Source: Tetragenococcus halophilus subsp. flandriensis
Lineage (GTDB): Bacteria > Bacillota > Bacilli > Lactobacillales > Enterococcaceae
Direction: 5' to 3'
Assembly (NCBI RefSeq): GCF_030161475.1
Contig: NZ_BSUG01000001.1
Span: forward strand, 1-43,407
Length of the DNA stretch: 43,407 bases
Under the pieces are notes generated by a model, which had not been told where the DNA came from, ran no database searches, and was given only the letters and a program-made list of their open reading frames with translations. Shown here one piece after another: positions 1 to 7,897 of the stretch. Within the stretch, counting starts at the first letter, position 1. Each line of letters starts with the position of its first letter. A program made the position numbers and the translations under genes.

Positions 1-140
1 AGCCAGCTTGTCAAAAGACTATCATGTCTCAGCTCATTATCAAGCCCTCACTACACAGATAGTAACCGTCAAATATCGCATGAAATTTAGTTTTACTAAG
101 TGGCTAACTTAAACTTGAAATTTTGGTACATTAAATATAA

Positions 141-641
141 TTAGGCATATTTATGAGCCATTTTTCCTGCAACAGCTGCAACTAACGCACCAATCAAATC
201 ATCAATAAATGTATTTACTCGTCCTTCTTTTTCGGTATCCAATTTTCGAATGACACCGCTTTTTACACGATCAAGATAACCAAAATTAGTCACACCAATT
301 GTTCCATAAATACTAGCGATACTTACAGCAAGTGTCTCATCTACACCAAAAACGCCAGCATCATTCTCGATAATTTTTTGTAACGGCTGACTCAATTGTT
401 CTTCTGTTGCTAAGCGATCCAAATCTAAAGCCACCATAGCATTATTCAAGACTTCTCTTTTATGCAACACATCAACCGTTGCTGTTTCAAATTCTGTTAA
501 TTTTGCTTCAGGAATAAATTCATAAGCTACATCATAAGCCATTTTAGCAATATCTTGAGAGGTGATATCACGCTTATTTAGTTCCCTTTCGACAAATTCA
601 AACGCCTCTGTATCTGGATATTTAAAAGATCCTTCTCTCAT
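141..641 (-). CDS. PgpA/YutG-family phosphatidylglycerophosphatase A-like protein
   Basis: A 166-residue soluble protein of the phosphatidylglycerophosphatase A family as found in Firmicutes (B. subtilis YutG). The recognisable part is the C-terminal half, about residues 95-160: the GVFGVDETLAVSIASIYG block, then a TNFGYLD motif and VNTFIDDLIGA, with the acidic residues expected in this fold. Unlike E. coli PgpA, no membrane helices are visible. The family's enzymatic role is dephosphorylation of phosphatidylglycerol phosphate, but activity of these soluble Firmicutes members is inferred only. The start is supported by a strong AAGGAGG a few bases upstream. It stands alone: its 5' side faces an AT-only inverted repeat (737-763) and the mnmG terminator, and the window edge lies 140 bases beyond its 3' end. 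Confidence 0.85.
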   Translation of the reverse strand: MREGSFKYPDTEAFEFVERELNKRDITSQDIAKMAYDVAYEFIPEAKLTEFETATVDVLHKREVLNNAMVALDLDRLATEEQLSQPLQKIIENDAGVFGVDETLAVSIASIYGTIGVTNFGYLDRVKSGVIRKLDTEKEGRVNTFIDDLIGALVAAVAGKMAHKYA

Positions 642-736
642 AAATCTTCCTCCTTAATTTTTATTATACAAGGAAAACGATAATTTTTTCCAAGAAAAAC
701 CTTTATGTTTTCAACTATGATACTAAATGACTGACA

Positions 737-763
737 TTATTTAAATATCAAAAATTTAAATAA
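737..763. repeat. Perfect AT-only inverted repeat upstream of the PgpA-like gene
   Basis: Arms TTATTTAAAT (737-746) and ATTTAAATAA (754-763) are perfect complements around a 7-base spacer. It sits upstream of the 141-641 gene and next to the mnmG terminator. It could be an operator or a weak structural element; being entirely A/T it could also arise by chance. Confidence 0.4.
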
Positions 764-766
764 TAA

Positions 767-810
767 AAAGCTGCGAGCTAACTAAAAGTAAATAGCTATC
801 TCACAGCTTT
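767..810 (-). terminator. Rho-independent terminator of the mnmE-mnmG operon
   Basis: The arms AAAGCTGCGAGCTA.. and ..TAGCTATCTCACAGCTTT form a long imperfect hairpin. On the minus strand it is followed by a U-rich run (complement of the A-run at 763-769). It lies about 90 bases after the mnmG stop codon. Confidence 0.75.
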
Positions 811-899
811 CTATTATAATTAATGAAAATATTCATTTAGGATTAATTATAGTCAATAATACGTTAATGAACATCTTTGACTTTTCGAATTTCTTCAAA

Positions 900-2789
900 T
901 CAAGATGTTTTAGCGATTCTCCCTTGTTCGATATAGACCATTAAAATACTTAAATCAGAAGGATTCACACCACTGATACGGCTGGCTTGCGCGATGGTTT
1001 CGGGATGAATTTTTTGTAATTTTTGCTTCGCTTCTGTAGCTAAACCATCAATGGCCTCATAATCAATATTTTCAGGCACGCGTTTGGCTTCCATTCGTTT
1101 TAATTTATCAACCTTGGTCATGGCCTTATTAATATAGCCTTCGTATTTAATTTGGATTTCAACTTGTTCAACTTCTTTATCAGTTAGCTCTTCATTCCTT
1201 GCTATAAATTGCAATAAATCTTGATAACTTACTTCTGGACGGCGTAAAAATTCATTGGCTAATACGCCGTCTTTTAAAGGCGCTGAACCTTTTTCTTCTA
1301 AGAAATCTCGAACTTCTGCTGGTTTAATACGGATCGATTTTAAACGTTCAATTTCTTGTTCAACCGCTGTTTTCTTCTTCAAGTATACTTGATACTGATC
1401 TTCTCCAACAAGACCCATATCATAGCCTTTTTGAGTCAAACGTAAGTCCGCATTATCATGACGTAATAATAAGCGATATTCTGCACGTGATGTTAATAAG
1501 CGATAAGGTTCGTTGGTTCCTTTGGTCACTAGATCATCGATCATAACGCCAATATAACCGTCACTACGCTTCATAATAAATGGTTCATCTTCTTGTATTT
1601 TTAAGCTAGCGTTAATTCCTGCTATTAAACCTTGTCCTGCCGCTTCTTCATAACCACTCGTACCATTTGTTTGACCAGCAGTAAATAAATTATCAATAAC
1701 TTTCGTTTCTAAAGTAGGACGTAATTGATAAGGCAGCACAACATCATATTCGATAGCATAACCTGTGCGCATCATTTCTGCCTTTTCCAAACCTTCAATG
1801 GAATGAAGAACATCGGTTTGAACACCTTCAGGCAAAGAAGTCGAAAGACCTTGAACGTAAATTTCTTCTGTGTCAGCTCCTTCAGGTTCTAAAAAGAGTT
1901 GATGTCGTTTCTTATCAGCAAAGCGAACAATCTTATCTTCTATCGATGGACAATATCTTGCGCCAACTCCGTCAACAATACCAGTAAACATGGGTGCACG
2001 GTCTAAATTCTCGCGAATAATCTGATGTGTCCCTGGATTAGTGTAAGTTAGCCAACAAGGAATTTGCTCTTTTTTATAAATACTATCTGGCGTACTAAAA
2101 CTAAAATGGTTAGCTGCTTTATCTCCTGGTTGGATTTCTGTTTTTTCATAATCAATAGAAGAAGATTTTATACGAGGCGGCGTGCCTGTTTTAAAGCGAT
2201 CAATCTCCAGCCCCAATTCTTCTAAGTGATCAGCTAGGCTAATAGAAGGTTGAGAATTATTGGGTCCAGAAGAATACTTCAATTCCCCAATAATAATTTC
2301 CCCTCTTAAAGCAGTACCAGCTGTAATGATTACTGCGTTAGCAGCATAACGTGCGCCAGTTGCTGTCACCACACCTTTACAAACATTATCCTCTACAATT
2401 AAGCGTTCAACAATACCTTGTCTTAAAGTTAAATTTTCTGTTTTTTCAATCGTATGCTTCATTTCTGTAGAGTAAGCATGTTTGTCTGCTTGCGCACGTA
2501 AAGCTCTTACTGCAGGCCCTTTTCCTGTATTAAGCATACGCATTTGAATATATGTTTTATCTATGTTTTTGCCCATTTCACCGCCTAAAGCATCAATTTC
2601 TCTTACAACGACACCTTTAGCCGGACCGCCAATGGATGGATTACATGGCATAAAGGCCACCATTCCCAAATTTATTGTTAACAGTAACGTTTGCTTTCCC
2701 ATGCGACTAGCTGCAAGGGCAGCTTCTACTCCAGCGTGTCCTGCGCCGATAACAATTACATCATAGGAACCAGCTTGATATTCTTGCAT
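900..2789 (-). CDS. mnmG: tRNA uridine-5-carboxymethylaminomethyl synthesis enzyme MnmG (GidA)
   Basis: Full-length 629-residue MnmG. With MnmE it forms the heterotetramer that installs (carboxymethyl)aminomethyl groups at U34 of tRNAs reading two-codon boxes. The N-terminal FAD-binding Rossmann motif GAGHAG is at residues 15-20, the conserved MPCNPSIGG with Cys49 follows, a second cysteine motif [10 protein letters not shown] is mid-protein, and [18 protein letters not shown] is the second FAD/GidA signature. The C-terminal helical domain binds tRNA and MnmE. An AGGAGG-type Shine-Dalgarno precedes the ATG. It lies 13 bases downstream of mnmE on the same strand, so the two are surely one operon, with termination at the hairpin 767-810. 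The spo0J/noc genes often found beyond gidA in Bacilli are not seen here. Confidence 0.98.
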   Translation of the reverse strand: MQEYQAGSYDVIVIGAGHAGVEAALAASRMGKQTLLLTINLGMVAFMPCNPSIGGPAKGVVVREIDALGGEMGKNIDKTYIQMRMLNTGKGPAVRALRAQADKHAYSTEMKHTIEKTENLTLRQGIVERLIVEDNVCKGVVTATGARYAANAVIITAGTALRGEIIIGELKYSSGPNNSQPSISLADHLEELGLEIDRFKTGTPPRIKSSSIDYEKTEIQPGDKAANHFSFSTPDSIYKKEQIPCWLTYTNPGTHQIIRENLDRAPMFTGIVDGVGARYCPSIEDKIVRFADKKRHQLFLEPEGADTEEIYVQGLSTSLPEGVQTDVLHSIEGLEKAEMMRTGYAIEYDVVLPYQLRPTLETKVIDNLFTAGQTNGTSGYEEAAGQGLIAGINASLKIQEDEPFIMKRSDGYIGVMIDDLVTKGTNEPYRLLTSRAEYRLLLRHDNADLRLTQKGYDMGLVGEDQYQVYLKKKTAVEQEIERLKSIRIKPAEVRDFLEEKGSAPLKDGVLANEFLRRPEVSYQDLLQFIARNEELTDKEVEQVEIQIKYEGYINKAMTKVDKLKRMEAKRVPENIDYEAIDGLATEAKQKLQKIHPETIAQASRISGVNPSDLSILMVYIEQGRIAKTS

Positions 2790-2802
2790 TACGTTTTTCC
2801 TC

Positions 2803-4197
2803 CTATTTTCCTAAACAAAATTGACTAAATAGCTGCGTAATTAATTCATCTTGTACACTATCTCCAACAATTTCTCCTAAATAATCCCAGCAACGTGTCA
2901 TATCAATCTGTACAAGATCTACTGGCATTCCTGCCTTAATACCTGCAATCACTTCATCTAAAGCAGAAGAAGCATTTTCAAGTAATGAGATATGTCGCGT
3001 GTTAGACAGATAAGAAGCATCTTTATCTTGGGTTTGTCCACCGAAAAATAAATCAGAAATTGCTTCTTCTAACTGATTCAGACCTTGGTTATTGGTAACA
3101 GAAACTTCAAACATCGGGTCACCTTGCAGCAGATCATTTAACTCATCAAGATCTAATTGTGGTATTAAATCCGTTTTATTAAGCAGAATGATTCTTTTAC
3201 TACCTTTTGTCATTTCAAGTAATTGTCTATCTTCTTTTGCCAAGGGTTCGCTTTGATTTAAGACTAGAAGCACTAAATCCGCCTCAGTCAACGCTTTACG
3301 ACTTCTTTCAACACCAATTTTTTCAACGGTATCTTCAGTGTCTCGAATACCAGCTGTATCGATCAATTGAAGTGGTACACCTCGAACATTGACATATTCT
3401 TCCACGACGTCTCTTGTCGTTCCTGCAATTTCTGTAACAATTGCTTTTTCTTCTTTTAATAACTGGTTAAGTAAACTAGATTTCCCGACATTAGGACGAC
3501 CGATAATTGCAGTATTCAATCCTTCTCGTAAAATCTTACCTTGCTGCGCTGTTTCCAGCAAACTTTGTATCTGCTGTTTAACTTGTCCTGCTTTTTCTAA
3601 TAATAATTGACTTGTCATTTCTTCAACATCATCATATTCAGGATAGTCAATATTCACTTCAACTTGCGCTAGCGTATCTAATACTTCTTGTCTTAAAGTT
3701 CGAATCAAATGAGATAAATCGCCATCTAGTTGATTTAAAGCCACATTCATTGCTTTATCTGTTTTTGCCCGAATTAAATCCATCACCGCTTCAGCTTGTG
3801 ATAAATCAATTCTGCCATTTAGAAAAGCTCGTTTGGTAAATTCGCCAGGTTCAGCTAAACGCGCACCAGCTCTTAAGAGCAATTGCAAGATCTGATTAAC
3901 GACAACCATGCCTCCGTGGCAATTAATCTCGACGATATCTTCTCTAGTAAATGTTTTAGGTGCACGCATTACAGATACCATTACTTCATCAAGCGTTTTT
4001 TCAGTTTTAGGATCCACGATATGACCATAATGAATCGTATGACTAGACGCTTGAGCCAATGCTTTTTTTGCTTTAAATACACCATCTGCTACAGAAATAG
4101 CTTCTTCGCCACTCAAACGAACAATACTAATTGCTCCTTCACCCGGTGGTGTAGAAATCGCTGCAATTGTGTCAAATTCTTGCAATACTTCTGCCAC
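2803..4197 (-). CDS. mnmE: tRNA modification GTPase MnmE (TrmE)
   Basis: 464 residues, the usual family length. The order is: an N-terminal tetrahydrofolate-binding domain (about 1-120, with the [20 protein letters not shown] opening), a helical domain, an inserted G domain (P-loop [11 protein letters not shown] near residue 226, DTAG of G3, NKTD of G4), and the C-terminal FCLGK with the conserved catalytic cysteine at 461. It works with MnmG on tRNA wobble uridines. Translation starts at an ATG preceded by AGGAGG. The promoter is at 4321-4349, and an intrinsic-terminator-like hairpin lies in the leader between promoter and gene (4243-4292), so expression may be controlled by attenuation. No residue of the GTPase core looks altered. 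Confidence 0.98.
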   Translation of the reverse strand: MAEVLQEFDTIAAISTPPGEGAISIVRLSGEEAISVADGVFKAKKALAQASSHTIHYGHIVDPKTEKTLDEVMVSVMRAPKTFTREDIVEINCHGGMVVVNQILQLLLRAGARLAEPGEFTKRAFLNGRIDLSQAEAVMDLIRAKTDKAMNVALNQLDGDLSHLIRTLRQEVLDTLAQVEVNIDYPEYDDVEEMTSQLLLEKAGQVKQQIQSLLETAQQGKILREGLNTAIIGRPNVGKSSLLNQLLKEEKAIVTEIAGTTRDVVEEYVNVRGVPLQLIDTAGIRDTEDTVEKIGVERSRKALTEADLVLLVLNQSEPLAKEDRQLLEMTKGSKRIILLNKTDLIPQLDLDELNDLLQGDPMFEVSVTNNQGLNQLEEAISDLFFGGQTQDKDASYLSNTRHISLLENASSALDEVIAGIKAGMPVDLVQIDMTRCWDYLGEIVGDSVQDELITQLFSQFCLGK

Positions 4198-4242
4198 GTT
4201 TCTTCCTCCTATGTATCATTTTTTATCGTATCAATCGCACAA

Positions 4243-4292
4243 AAAAAGTGCCCACTCCACCCATTTCTCTACATGGATAGACTTCGCACTTT
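4243..4292 (-). terminator. Terminator-like hairpin inside the mnmE 5' leader (candidate attenuator)
   Basis: Read on the minus strand, AAAGTGC (complement of 4286-4292) pairs with GCACTTT (complement of 4247-4253). The inner arms also pair, with G-U wobbles, and an uninterrupted U-run of seven follows. It lies about 22 bases after the predicted start site of the 4321-4349 promoter and about 46 bases before the mnmE ATG. No minus-strand gene lies between the jag terminator and this hairpin that it could serve, so a leader role is inferred. Confidence 0.65.
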
Positions 4293-4320
4293 GACTGCTT
4301 ATCTATAAAATTATGGCTTT

Positions 4321-4349
4321 AGATTAGCATAATTTAGTGACGTTATCAA
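4321..4349 (-). promoter_or_regulatory. Predicted sigma-A promoter of mnmE-mnmG
   Basis: On the minus strand, TTGATA (complement of 4344-4349), a 17-base spacer and TAATCT (complement of 4321-4326), with TG one base upstream of the -10 (extended -10). The predicted transcript has a leader of about 115 nucleotides. Confidence 0.65.
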
Positions 4350-4437
4350 GCATTCTGATTTTTTACTAGAAACTTTTGCCATTCACTTAAAGAAAAGCTA
4401 AAATAAAATTAACAATAAGGAGAAAAGAGGGATCATT

Positions 4438-4749
4438 ATGGAACATGAAGAACGCGTCGAACGGATTTTATTATCTACTGGAAATGTCAACAAGCCTTAT
4501 ATCGTAAGAGATTTGGTTTTTGTTGCAGAAAGATTTACCATTGATATTTTTGACCCTGATTTTGATCCAAATGAAGCTTTAAAAGAAGTCGGCTACCAAT
4601 TAAAAGAAAAAGCATTTGCTTATGGAGCAAATGCCGTCATCAATTGCCATTTTGAACACGAAAGAATCAATGGGGATAATGGTCCCTTCTTTGAAATTTT
4701 TGCCTATGGCACTGTCGTTCAATTTACCCAATCAACGATTGGTGGATAA
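4438..4749 (+). CDS. YbjQ/UPF0145-like small protein
   Basis: 103 residues resembling the YbjQ (UPF0145, 'heavy-metal-binding') family. The visible hallmarks are the central helix with GYQLKEKAFAYGANAVINCHF, matching the family's A-NAV(V/I) core, and a hydrophobic C-terminal strand FFEIFAYGTVVQF. There is no signal peptide or membrane segment. The biochemical role of the family is not established. AAGGAG at 4417-4422 and a purine-rich stretch nearer the ATG serve as ribosome-binding site. It is monocistronic and bounded by a strong terminator. It is the only rightward gene in the leftward block left of the origin, so it probably has its own promoter in the mnmE/ybjQ divergent spacer. Confidence 0.7.
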   Translation: MEHEERVERILLSTGNVNKPYIVRDLVFVAERFTIDIFDPDFDPNEALKEVGYQLKEKAFAYGANAVINCHFEHERINGDNGPFFEIFAYGTVVQFTQSTIGG

Positions 4750-4783
4750 AAAAAGAAGCTGTCGAAAATACAGCTTCTTTTTT
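4750..4783. terminator. Bidirectional intrinsic terminator after the YbjQ-like gene
   Basis: GAAGCTGT (4755-4762) pairs with ACAGCTTC (4770-4777), flanked by an A-run on the left and a T-run on the right. It can therefore stop transcripts from either side. Confidence 0.85.
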
Positions 4784-4822
4784 CTATCAAAGTAATAGCT
4801 CTGATAAGAATGATCTAGGTAA
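4750..4822 (-). ncRNA. Candidate small RNA from an orphan promoter
   Basis: A good minus-strand promoter (complement of 4823-4851) points left, but no open reading frame follows before the hairpin at 4750-4783, whose minus-strand side also ends in a U-run. The predicted transcript is about 65 nucleotides, ending in that hairpin, and would overlap the 3' end of the YbjQ-like mRNA in antisense only at its tail. This is inference from promoter and terminator placement. Confidence 0.35.
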
Positions 4823-4851
4823 ACTATACTTAAAAATAGAAATGAAGTCAA
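4823..4851 (-). promoter_or_regulatory. Orphan promoter in the 4750-5105 gene-free stretch
   Basis: TTGACT (complement of 4846-4851), a spacer of exactly 17, and TATAGT (complement of 4823-4828). Apart from this element and the two terminators, I see nothing recognisable in the 356-base gap 4750-5105. Confidence 0.5.
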
Positions 4852-5032
4852 ACACCTCTTAATAAAATATCCTATTAATTACTGGCGTTTGTAGGGTTAA
4901 ATTTCTAAACATATCTTTCTTTGATTATTCTACTAGTACTATTTTAGCAAAACTTTTCCATCAAATTTTTTTATTAATCTCATGACTTCAATAGTCTACT
5001 TTAACCGCTAAACTCTAAAGGTTCATAACAAA

Positions 5033-5077
5033 AAACGCTTTTCTTATGATCAAATTATAGACATAAGAAAAGCGTTT
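5033..5077 (-). terminator. Terminator of the rnpA-yidC-jag operon
   Basis: A perfect 16-base stem, AAACGCTTTTCTTATG (5033-5048) with CATAAGAAAAGCGTTT (5062-5077), is followed on the minus strand by a T-rich run. It sits about 30 bases after the jag stop codon. Confidence 0.9.
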
Positions 5078-5105
5078 AATATAAGTTTTTCAGAGATAAA
5101 TTGAC

Positions 5106-5879
5106 TTAATAGTACTTTTTAGCTGGTTCAACAACTAAGTAACGATAAGGCTCGTCTCCTTCAGAATGAGTAGTAACGTAACTTTTTTTACTTAAAACAG
5201 CATGGATGTGCTTTCTTTCAAATGCTGGCATAGGTTCTAAAAATGCTGGCATACCTGTACGATCTACTTTTTCCGCTGTTCTTTCAGCCAAACTTTCTAA
5301 AATATCTTCACGTTTTTGTCGGTAATTTCCTACATTTACCACGATAGGAAGTTTATTTTTAGCAATTCGATGAATATATACTTGCGCCAAATACTGCAAA
5401 GCATTGAGTGTTTTACCATGTCGTCCGATCAAAAGACCTTTTTTAGAAGTATCTAAATCAAAAACAATTCTGCCAGCATCCCGGCTAGTTTTTATCGTTG
5501 CTGGTGCATTCAATTCTTTAGTTATATCTGTTAGATAAATACTCAACTGTGTTAGTGCTTCTTGATTATCTAAACCTTCAGATAGTTTTTCTGCTTGTTC
5601 AGCTTCCTTATCTGAAACTTCTTCCACTGTCTCAATTTCTTCTGACGATTTTTCATTATCTTCTTCTGCTTCTGTTTTGTTTACTGTCTCAGATTTATTT
5701 TCAGTTTCTTGTTTTGCCATGTATTCTAATGACACTTGCGCATTCTTTTTACCTACACCTAAAAAACCTTTTTTACCTTCTTCAATAATCGTAGTTTGTA
5801 CTTCATCTTGAGTCACACCAAGTGCCTTTAACCCATTCTGTATCGCTTCTTCCACACTTTGTCCTTCATAAATTGGCAT
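5106..5879 (-). CDS. jag: RNA-binding protein Jag (KhpB/EloR)
   Basis: 257 residues with the full Jag architecture. A Jag_N domain covers residues 1-52, ending in KKGFLGVGKKNAQV. A strongly acidic low-complexity linker spans about 53-105. A KH-type domain at about 118-190 has the loop GLLIGRHGKTLNALQYL. A C-terminal R3H domain contains FERKHIHAVL (Arg and His of the R3H signature). It is a cytoplasmic RNA-binding regulator linked to cell elongation and division in streptococci, usually partnered with KhpA. It starts at an ATG with AAAGGAGAG just upstream, 20 bases after yidC, the standard rnpA-yidC-jag order. The linker is longer in Enterococcaceae-type proteins than in B. subtilis SpoIIIJ-associated Jag. 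Confidence 0.95.
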   Translation of the reverse strand: MPIYEGQSVEEAIQNGLKALGVTQDEVQTTIIEEGKKGFLGVGKKNAQVSLEYMAKQETENKSETVNKTEAEEDNEKSSEEIETVEEVSDKEAEQAEKLSEGLDNQEALTQLSIYLTDITKELNAPATIKTSRDAGRIVFDLDTSKKGLLIGRHGKTLNALQYLAQVYIHRIAKNKLPIVVNVGNYRQKREDILESLAERTAEKVDRTGMPAFLEPMPAFERKHIHAVLSKKSYVTTHSEGDEPYRYLVVEPAKKYY

Positions 5880-5899
5880 AAATAACTCTCCTTTCTGGA

Positions 5900-6742
5900 T
5901 TATTTACGTTTTTTATGTCGTTGTTTTTTACCTGGATACTTAGCTTTTTCCAATTCACGTTCACGTTGTTTTGCTTGACGCTCTGCTTCTTGACGTTCAC
6001 GACGAATTTTAAATGGATTGTTGATCAACAATGTTTGTCCAACCTGAAAAGCATTTGAAATGACCCAATATAAAGATAAAGCACCCGGCAAATTCGTTGC
6101 CATAACCAAAATCATTATCGGCATCACATAGTTCATGATTTTAACGCTAGAATTAGGATTTACTTGACTCATACTTGAAAGATATGTACTTAGAAAAGTA
6201 AAAATCCCGGCAAGAACAGGCAATATATAATACGGGTCAGGCTCACCTAGTACTCGAAGCCATAAAAAGCTCCCCTCTCTCAGCTCCGGTACGCGAGAGA
6301 TCGCTTGATAAACTGCCATAAGGATCGGCATTTGTACTAAAAGTGGTAAACATCCAGCATAAGGGTTTACCCCATGTTCTTGATACAATTTTTGTTGCTC
6401 TTCACGTAATTTCTGTTGCGTTTCTGTATCTTTTGAAGAATATTTCTCTTGTAATGCAGTGATTTTAGGCTGCACCTCTTGAGTTTTTCGCATACTTTTC
6501 GTTTGAAAGTTCATTAGTGGGAATAAAATAATCCTTACAATGATTGTAAATAAAATAATCCCTAAACCACGGTTTCCTCCAAGAGATAACCATTGGATCA
6601 CTTGAGCAAAAGTATAAACAATATAACGATCCCAAAAACCAGTACTTTCAGATGTCACTTCATTGGTTGAAGCACAAGCGGATAAAAATACCACTAATGA
6701 AACAAGCCCTAAAATCAGCAGTAGACGTTTTCTTTTTTTCAC
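5900..6742 (-). CDS. yidC: Membrane protein insertase YidC (SpoIIIJ-type lipoprotein)
   Basis: 280 residues from a GTG at 6742. An upstream in-frame ATG at 6865 would overlap rnpA by more than 100 bases and has no ribosome-binding site, whereas the GTG has AAAGGA about ten bases before it. The protein opens with a positively charged n-region and a lipobox LSAC, so Cys23 should be lipidated after cleavage. The YidC/Oxa1 core follows, with about five membrane segments, a cytoplasmic coiled loop rich in Glu/Gln/Lys (TETQQKLREEQQKLYQEHG) and the YAGCLPLLVQMPIL motif. The C-terminal tail is very basic (KKQRHKKRK), as expected for ribosome contact. Only this one YidC paralogue is in the window. Confidence 0.95.
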   Translation of the reverse strand: MKKRKRLLLILGLVSLVVFLSACASTNEVTSESTGFWDRYIVYTFAQVIQWLSLGGNRGLGIILFTIIVRIILFPLMNFQTKSMRKTQEVQPKITALQEKYSSKDTETQQKLREEQQKLYQEHGVNPYAGCLPLLVQMPILMAVYQAISRVPELREGSFLWLRVLGEPDPYYILPVLAGIFTFLSTYLSSMSQVNPNSSVKIMNYVMPIMILVMATNLPGALSLYWVISNAFQVGQTLLINNPFKIRRERQEAERQAKQRERELEKAKYPGKKQRHKKRK

Positions 6743-6761
6743 TGAACAATTTTCCTTTCGT

Positions 6762-7097
6762 TTATTTAATAATCTTCGATAACTTGAAGACATGCAATAA
6801 ATTCGAGTACACTTCCTTGGAAGATAAATTTGAAACGGACGGCCGTGCAATAACAAGAAAATCAAGCGAAGGATCGATCCTATCTTTCATTTCATAGATA
6901 CTTGCACGAATCTTACGTTTAACGGCGTTACGTGTAACCGCATTTCCTATTTTTTTACCAACAGAAATTCCTACACGAAAATGGGGTTGCTCTTTAGCTA
7001 ATACATAGACTACAAACTTTTTATTCGCATATGATTTTCCATTTTTAAAAACATATTGAAACTCTTTTTCTTTTTTTACGCGATAAGACTTTCTCAT
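6762..7097 (-). CDS. rnpA: Ribonuclease P protein component
   Basis: 111 residues, typical size for RnpA, the protein cofactor that helps the RNase P RNA cleave 5' leaders from precursor tRNAs. The signature basic helix [17 protein letters not shown] lies around residues 48-64, and the N-terminal [20 protein letters not shown] with conserved Phe residues forms the leader-binding cleft. It lies between rpmH, separated by the hairpin 7205-7230, and yidC, whose GTG follows 19 bases after the stop. Termination at the rpmH hairpin should lower rnpA expression relative to rpmH. Confidence 0.97.
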   Translation of the reverse strand: MRKSYRVKKEKEFQYVFKNGKSYANKKFVVYVLAKEQPHFRVGISVGKKIGNAVTRNAVKRKIRASIYEMKDRIDPSLDFLVIARPSVSNLSSKEVYSNLLHVFKLSKIIK

Positions 7098-7204
7098 GTC
7101 CTTTTCATCAATTCCTTCTATATCTAGCTACTCACTTCTAAATAATACCATAACTTGCAAAGATGAATCATCCCTTATACAAAAAACTTTGTATAAAAAA
7201 GAAT

Positions 7205-7230
7205 AAAAAAAAACCACTGAAGCTCAGTGG
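7205..7230 (-). terminator. Terminator/attenuator between rpmH and rnpA
   Basis: CCACTGA (7214-7220) and TCAGTGG (7224-7230) form a compact hairpin. On the minus strand it is followed by a run of U from the A-tract 7205-7213. It lies one base after the rpmH stop, so it probably separates abundant rpmH mRNA from lower rnpA mRNA. Confidence 0.8.
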
Positions 7231-7231
7231 C

Positions 7232-7366
7232 TTATGCAGAAAGAACCTTTCTGCCTTTACGACGACGACTAGCAATGACGTGGCGTCCGTTTTTTGTGCT
7301 CATACGTTTACGAAAACCGTGAACTTTTTGGTGTTTACGTTTATTAGGTTGGTATGTTCTTTTCAT
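7232..7366 (-). CDS. rpmH: 50S ribosomal protein L34
   Basis: A 44-residue, very basic protein beginning [18 protein letters not shown], with the conserved L34 body ([22 protein letters not shown]) and ending in LSA. It was found by reading the minus strand between rnpA and the origin and is too short for ordinary ORF filters. A GGTGGAA-type ribosome-binding site precedes the ATG at 7366. Transcription starts from the near-consensus promoter at 7420-7449. Confidence 0.98.
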   Translation of the reverse strand: MKRTYQPNKRKHQKVHGFRKRMSTKNGRHVIASRRRKGRKVLSA

Positions 7367-7419
7367 CTATTCCACCTCCATCAAGGTTTCTAATTTAAGT
7401 CTATACGACATACTTTGAT

Positions 7420-7449
7420 AGTATATCGACTATCTGCCTATTTTGTCAA
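7420..7449 (-). promoter_or_regulatory. Strong promoter of rpmH
   Basis: On the minus strand a perfect TTGACA (complement of 7444-7449), an 18-base spacer and TATACT (complement of 7420-7425). It faces away from the origin DnaA boxes, the first of which starts 48 bases away at 7497. Confidence 0.8.
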
Positions 7450-7496
7450 CAAAAAATCCTATCTTTCTTGCTTATTATCGCATTTTTTTACTTTAG

Positions 7497-7837
7497 TTAT
7501 CCACATTTTTTTGTTTACAGACTTGGGAAAACTTCAAATTTGAAGTTATCCACACATAAAAAATCCTCATGATTTTCCCCAGTTTATACACAACTAAACA
7601 TATCTGGAAAAAGTTATCCACAGCTGCGAATAACTTTGTGGATATATCTTATAAATACTTTTATACCAACAAGACCTTTCCTTTTATTTTTGTGGAAAAA
7701 AAGTGGAAAAGAGAAACTCCCCACAAAAATATAGGGATGTGGATAATTAATTTTTCACCTTGGGAATTTTTTATTTATGCTTTTTGTGCACAGTGTGGAA
7801 AAAATTATTTTCCTTTTTCTTTTATAGCTGTGGAAAA
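7497..7837. other. oriC part 1: DnaA-box cluster between rpmH and dnaA
   Basis: Five sites match TTATNCACA exactly: 7497-7505, 7546-7554, 7584-7592 (TTATACACA) and 7614-7622 on the plus strand, and 7738-7746 on the minus strand. One-mismatch minus-strand sites are at 7637-7645, 7691-7699, 7794-7802 and 7829-7837. The boxes change orientation in the middle, from plus on the left to minus on the right. The 531-base gene-free gap 7367-7897 is otherwise AT-rich leader of dnaA. The boxes probably also let DnaA repress its own gene. Confidence 0.9.
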
Positions 7838-7897
7838 CTTTTAAAATCCATGATAAATTAATACTATCTCGATTAATTTATTATAGGAGGATTTGCT

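Noticed and set aside
2-112. Open plus-strand frame from the window edge ending at TAA 110-112 (tail ..MKFSFTKWLT)
   Set aside because: Thirty-six codons without a stop can arise by chance in AT-rich DNA, and no family was recognised. It may be the 3' end of an outside gene but cannot be supported.
4275-4280. ATG-TAG minimal reading frame in the mnmE leader hairpin loop
   Set aside because: No ribosome-binding site and within a stem; most likely chance.
3883-4308. Long plus-strand open frame opposite mnmE
   Set aside because: Shadow of the mnmE coding strand; no ribosome-binding site and no plausible protein.
6743-6865. Longer yidC start at the ATG at 6865
   Set aside because: It would overlap rnpA by more than 100 bases, lacks a ribosome-binding site and puts a non-signal-like extension before the lipoprotein signal peptide.
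7569-7844. 91-codon plus-strand frame in the origin
   Set aside because: Composed of DnaA boxes and AT-rich origin sequence, no Shine-Dalgarno; not a gene.
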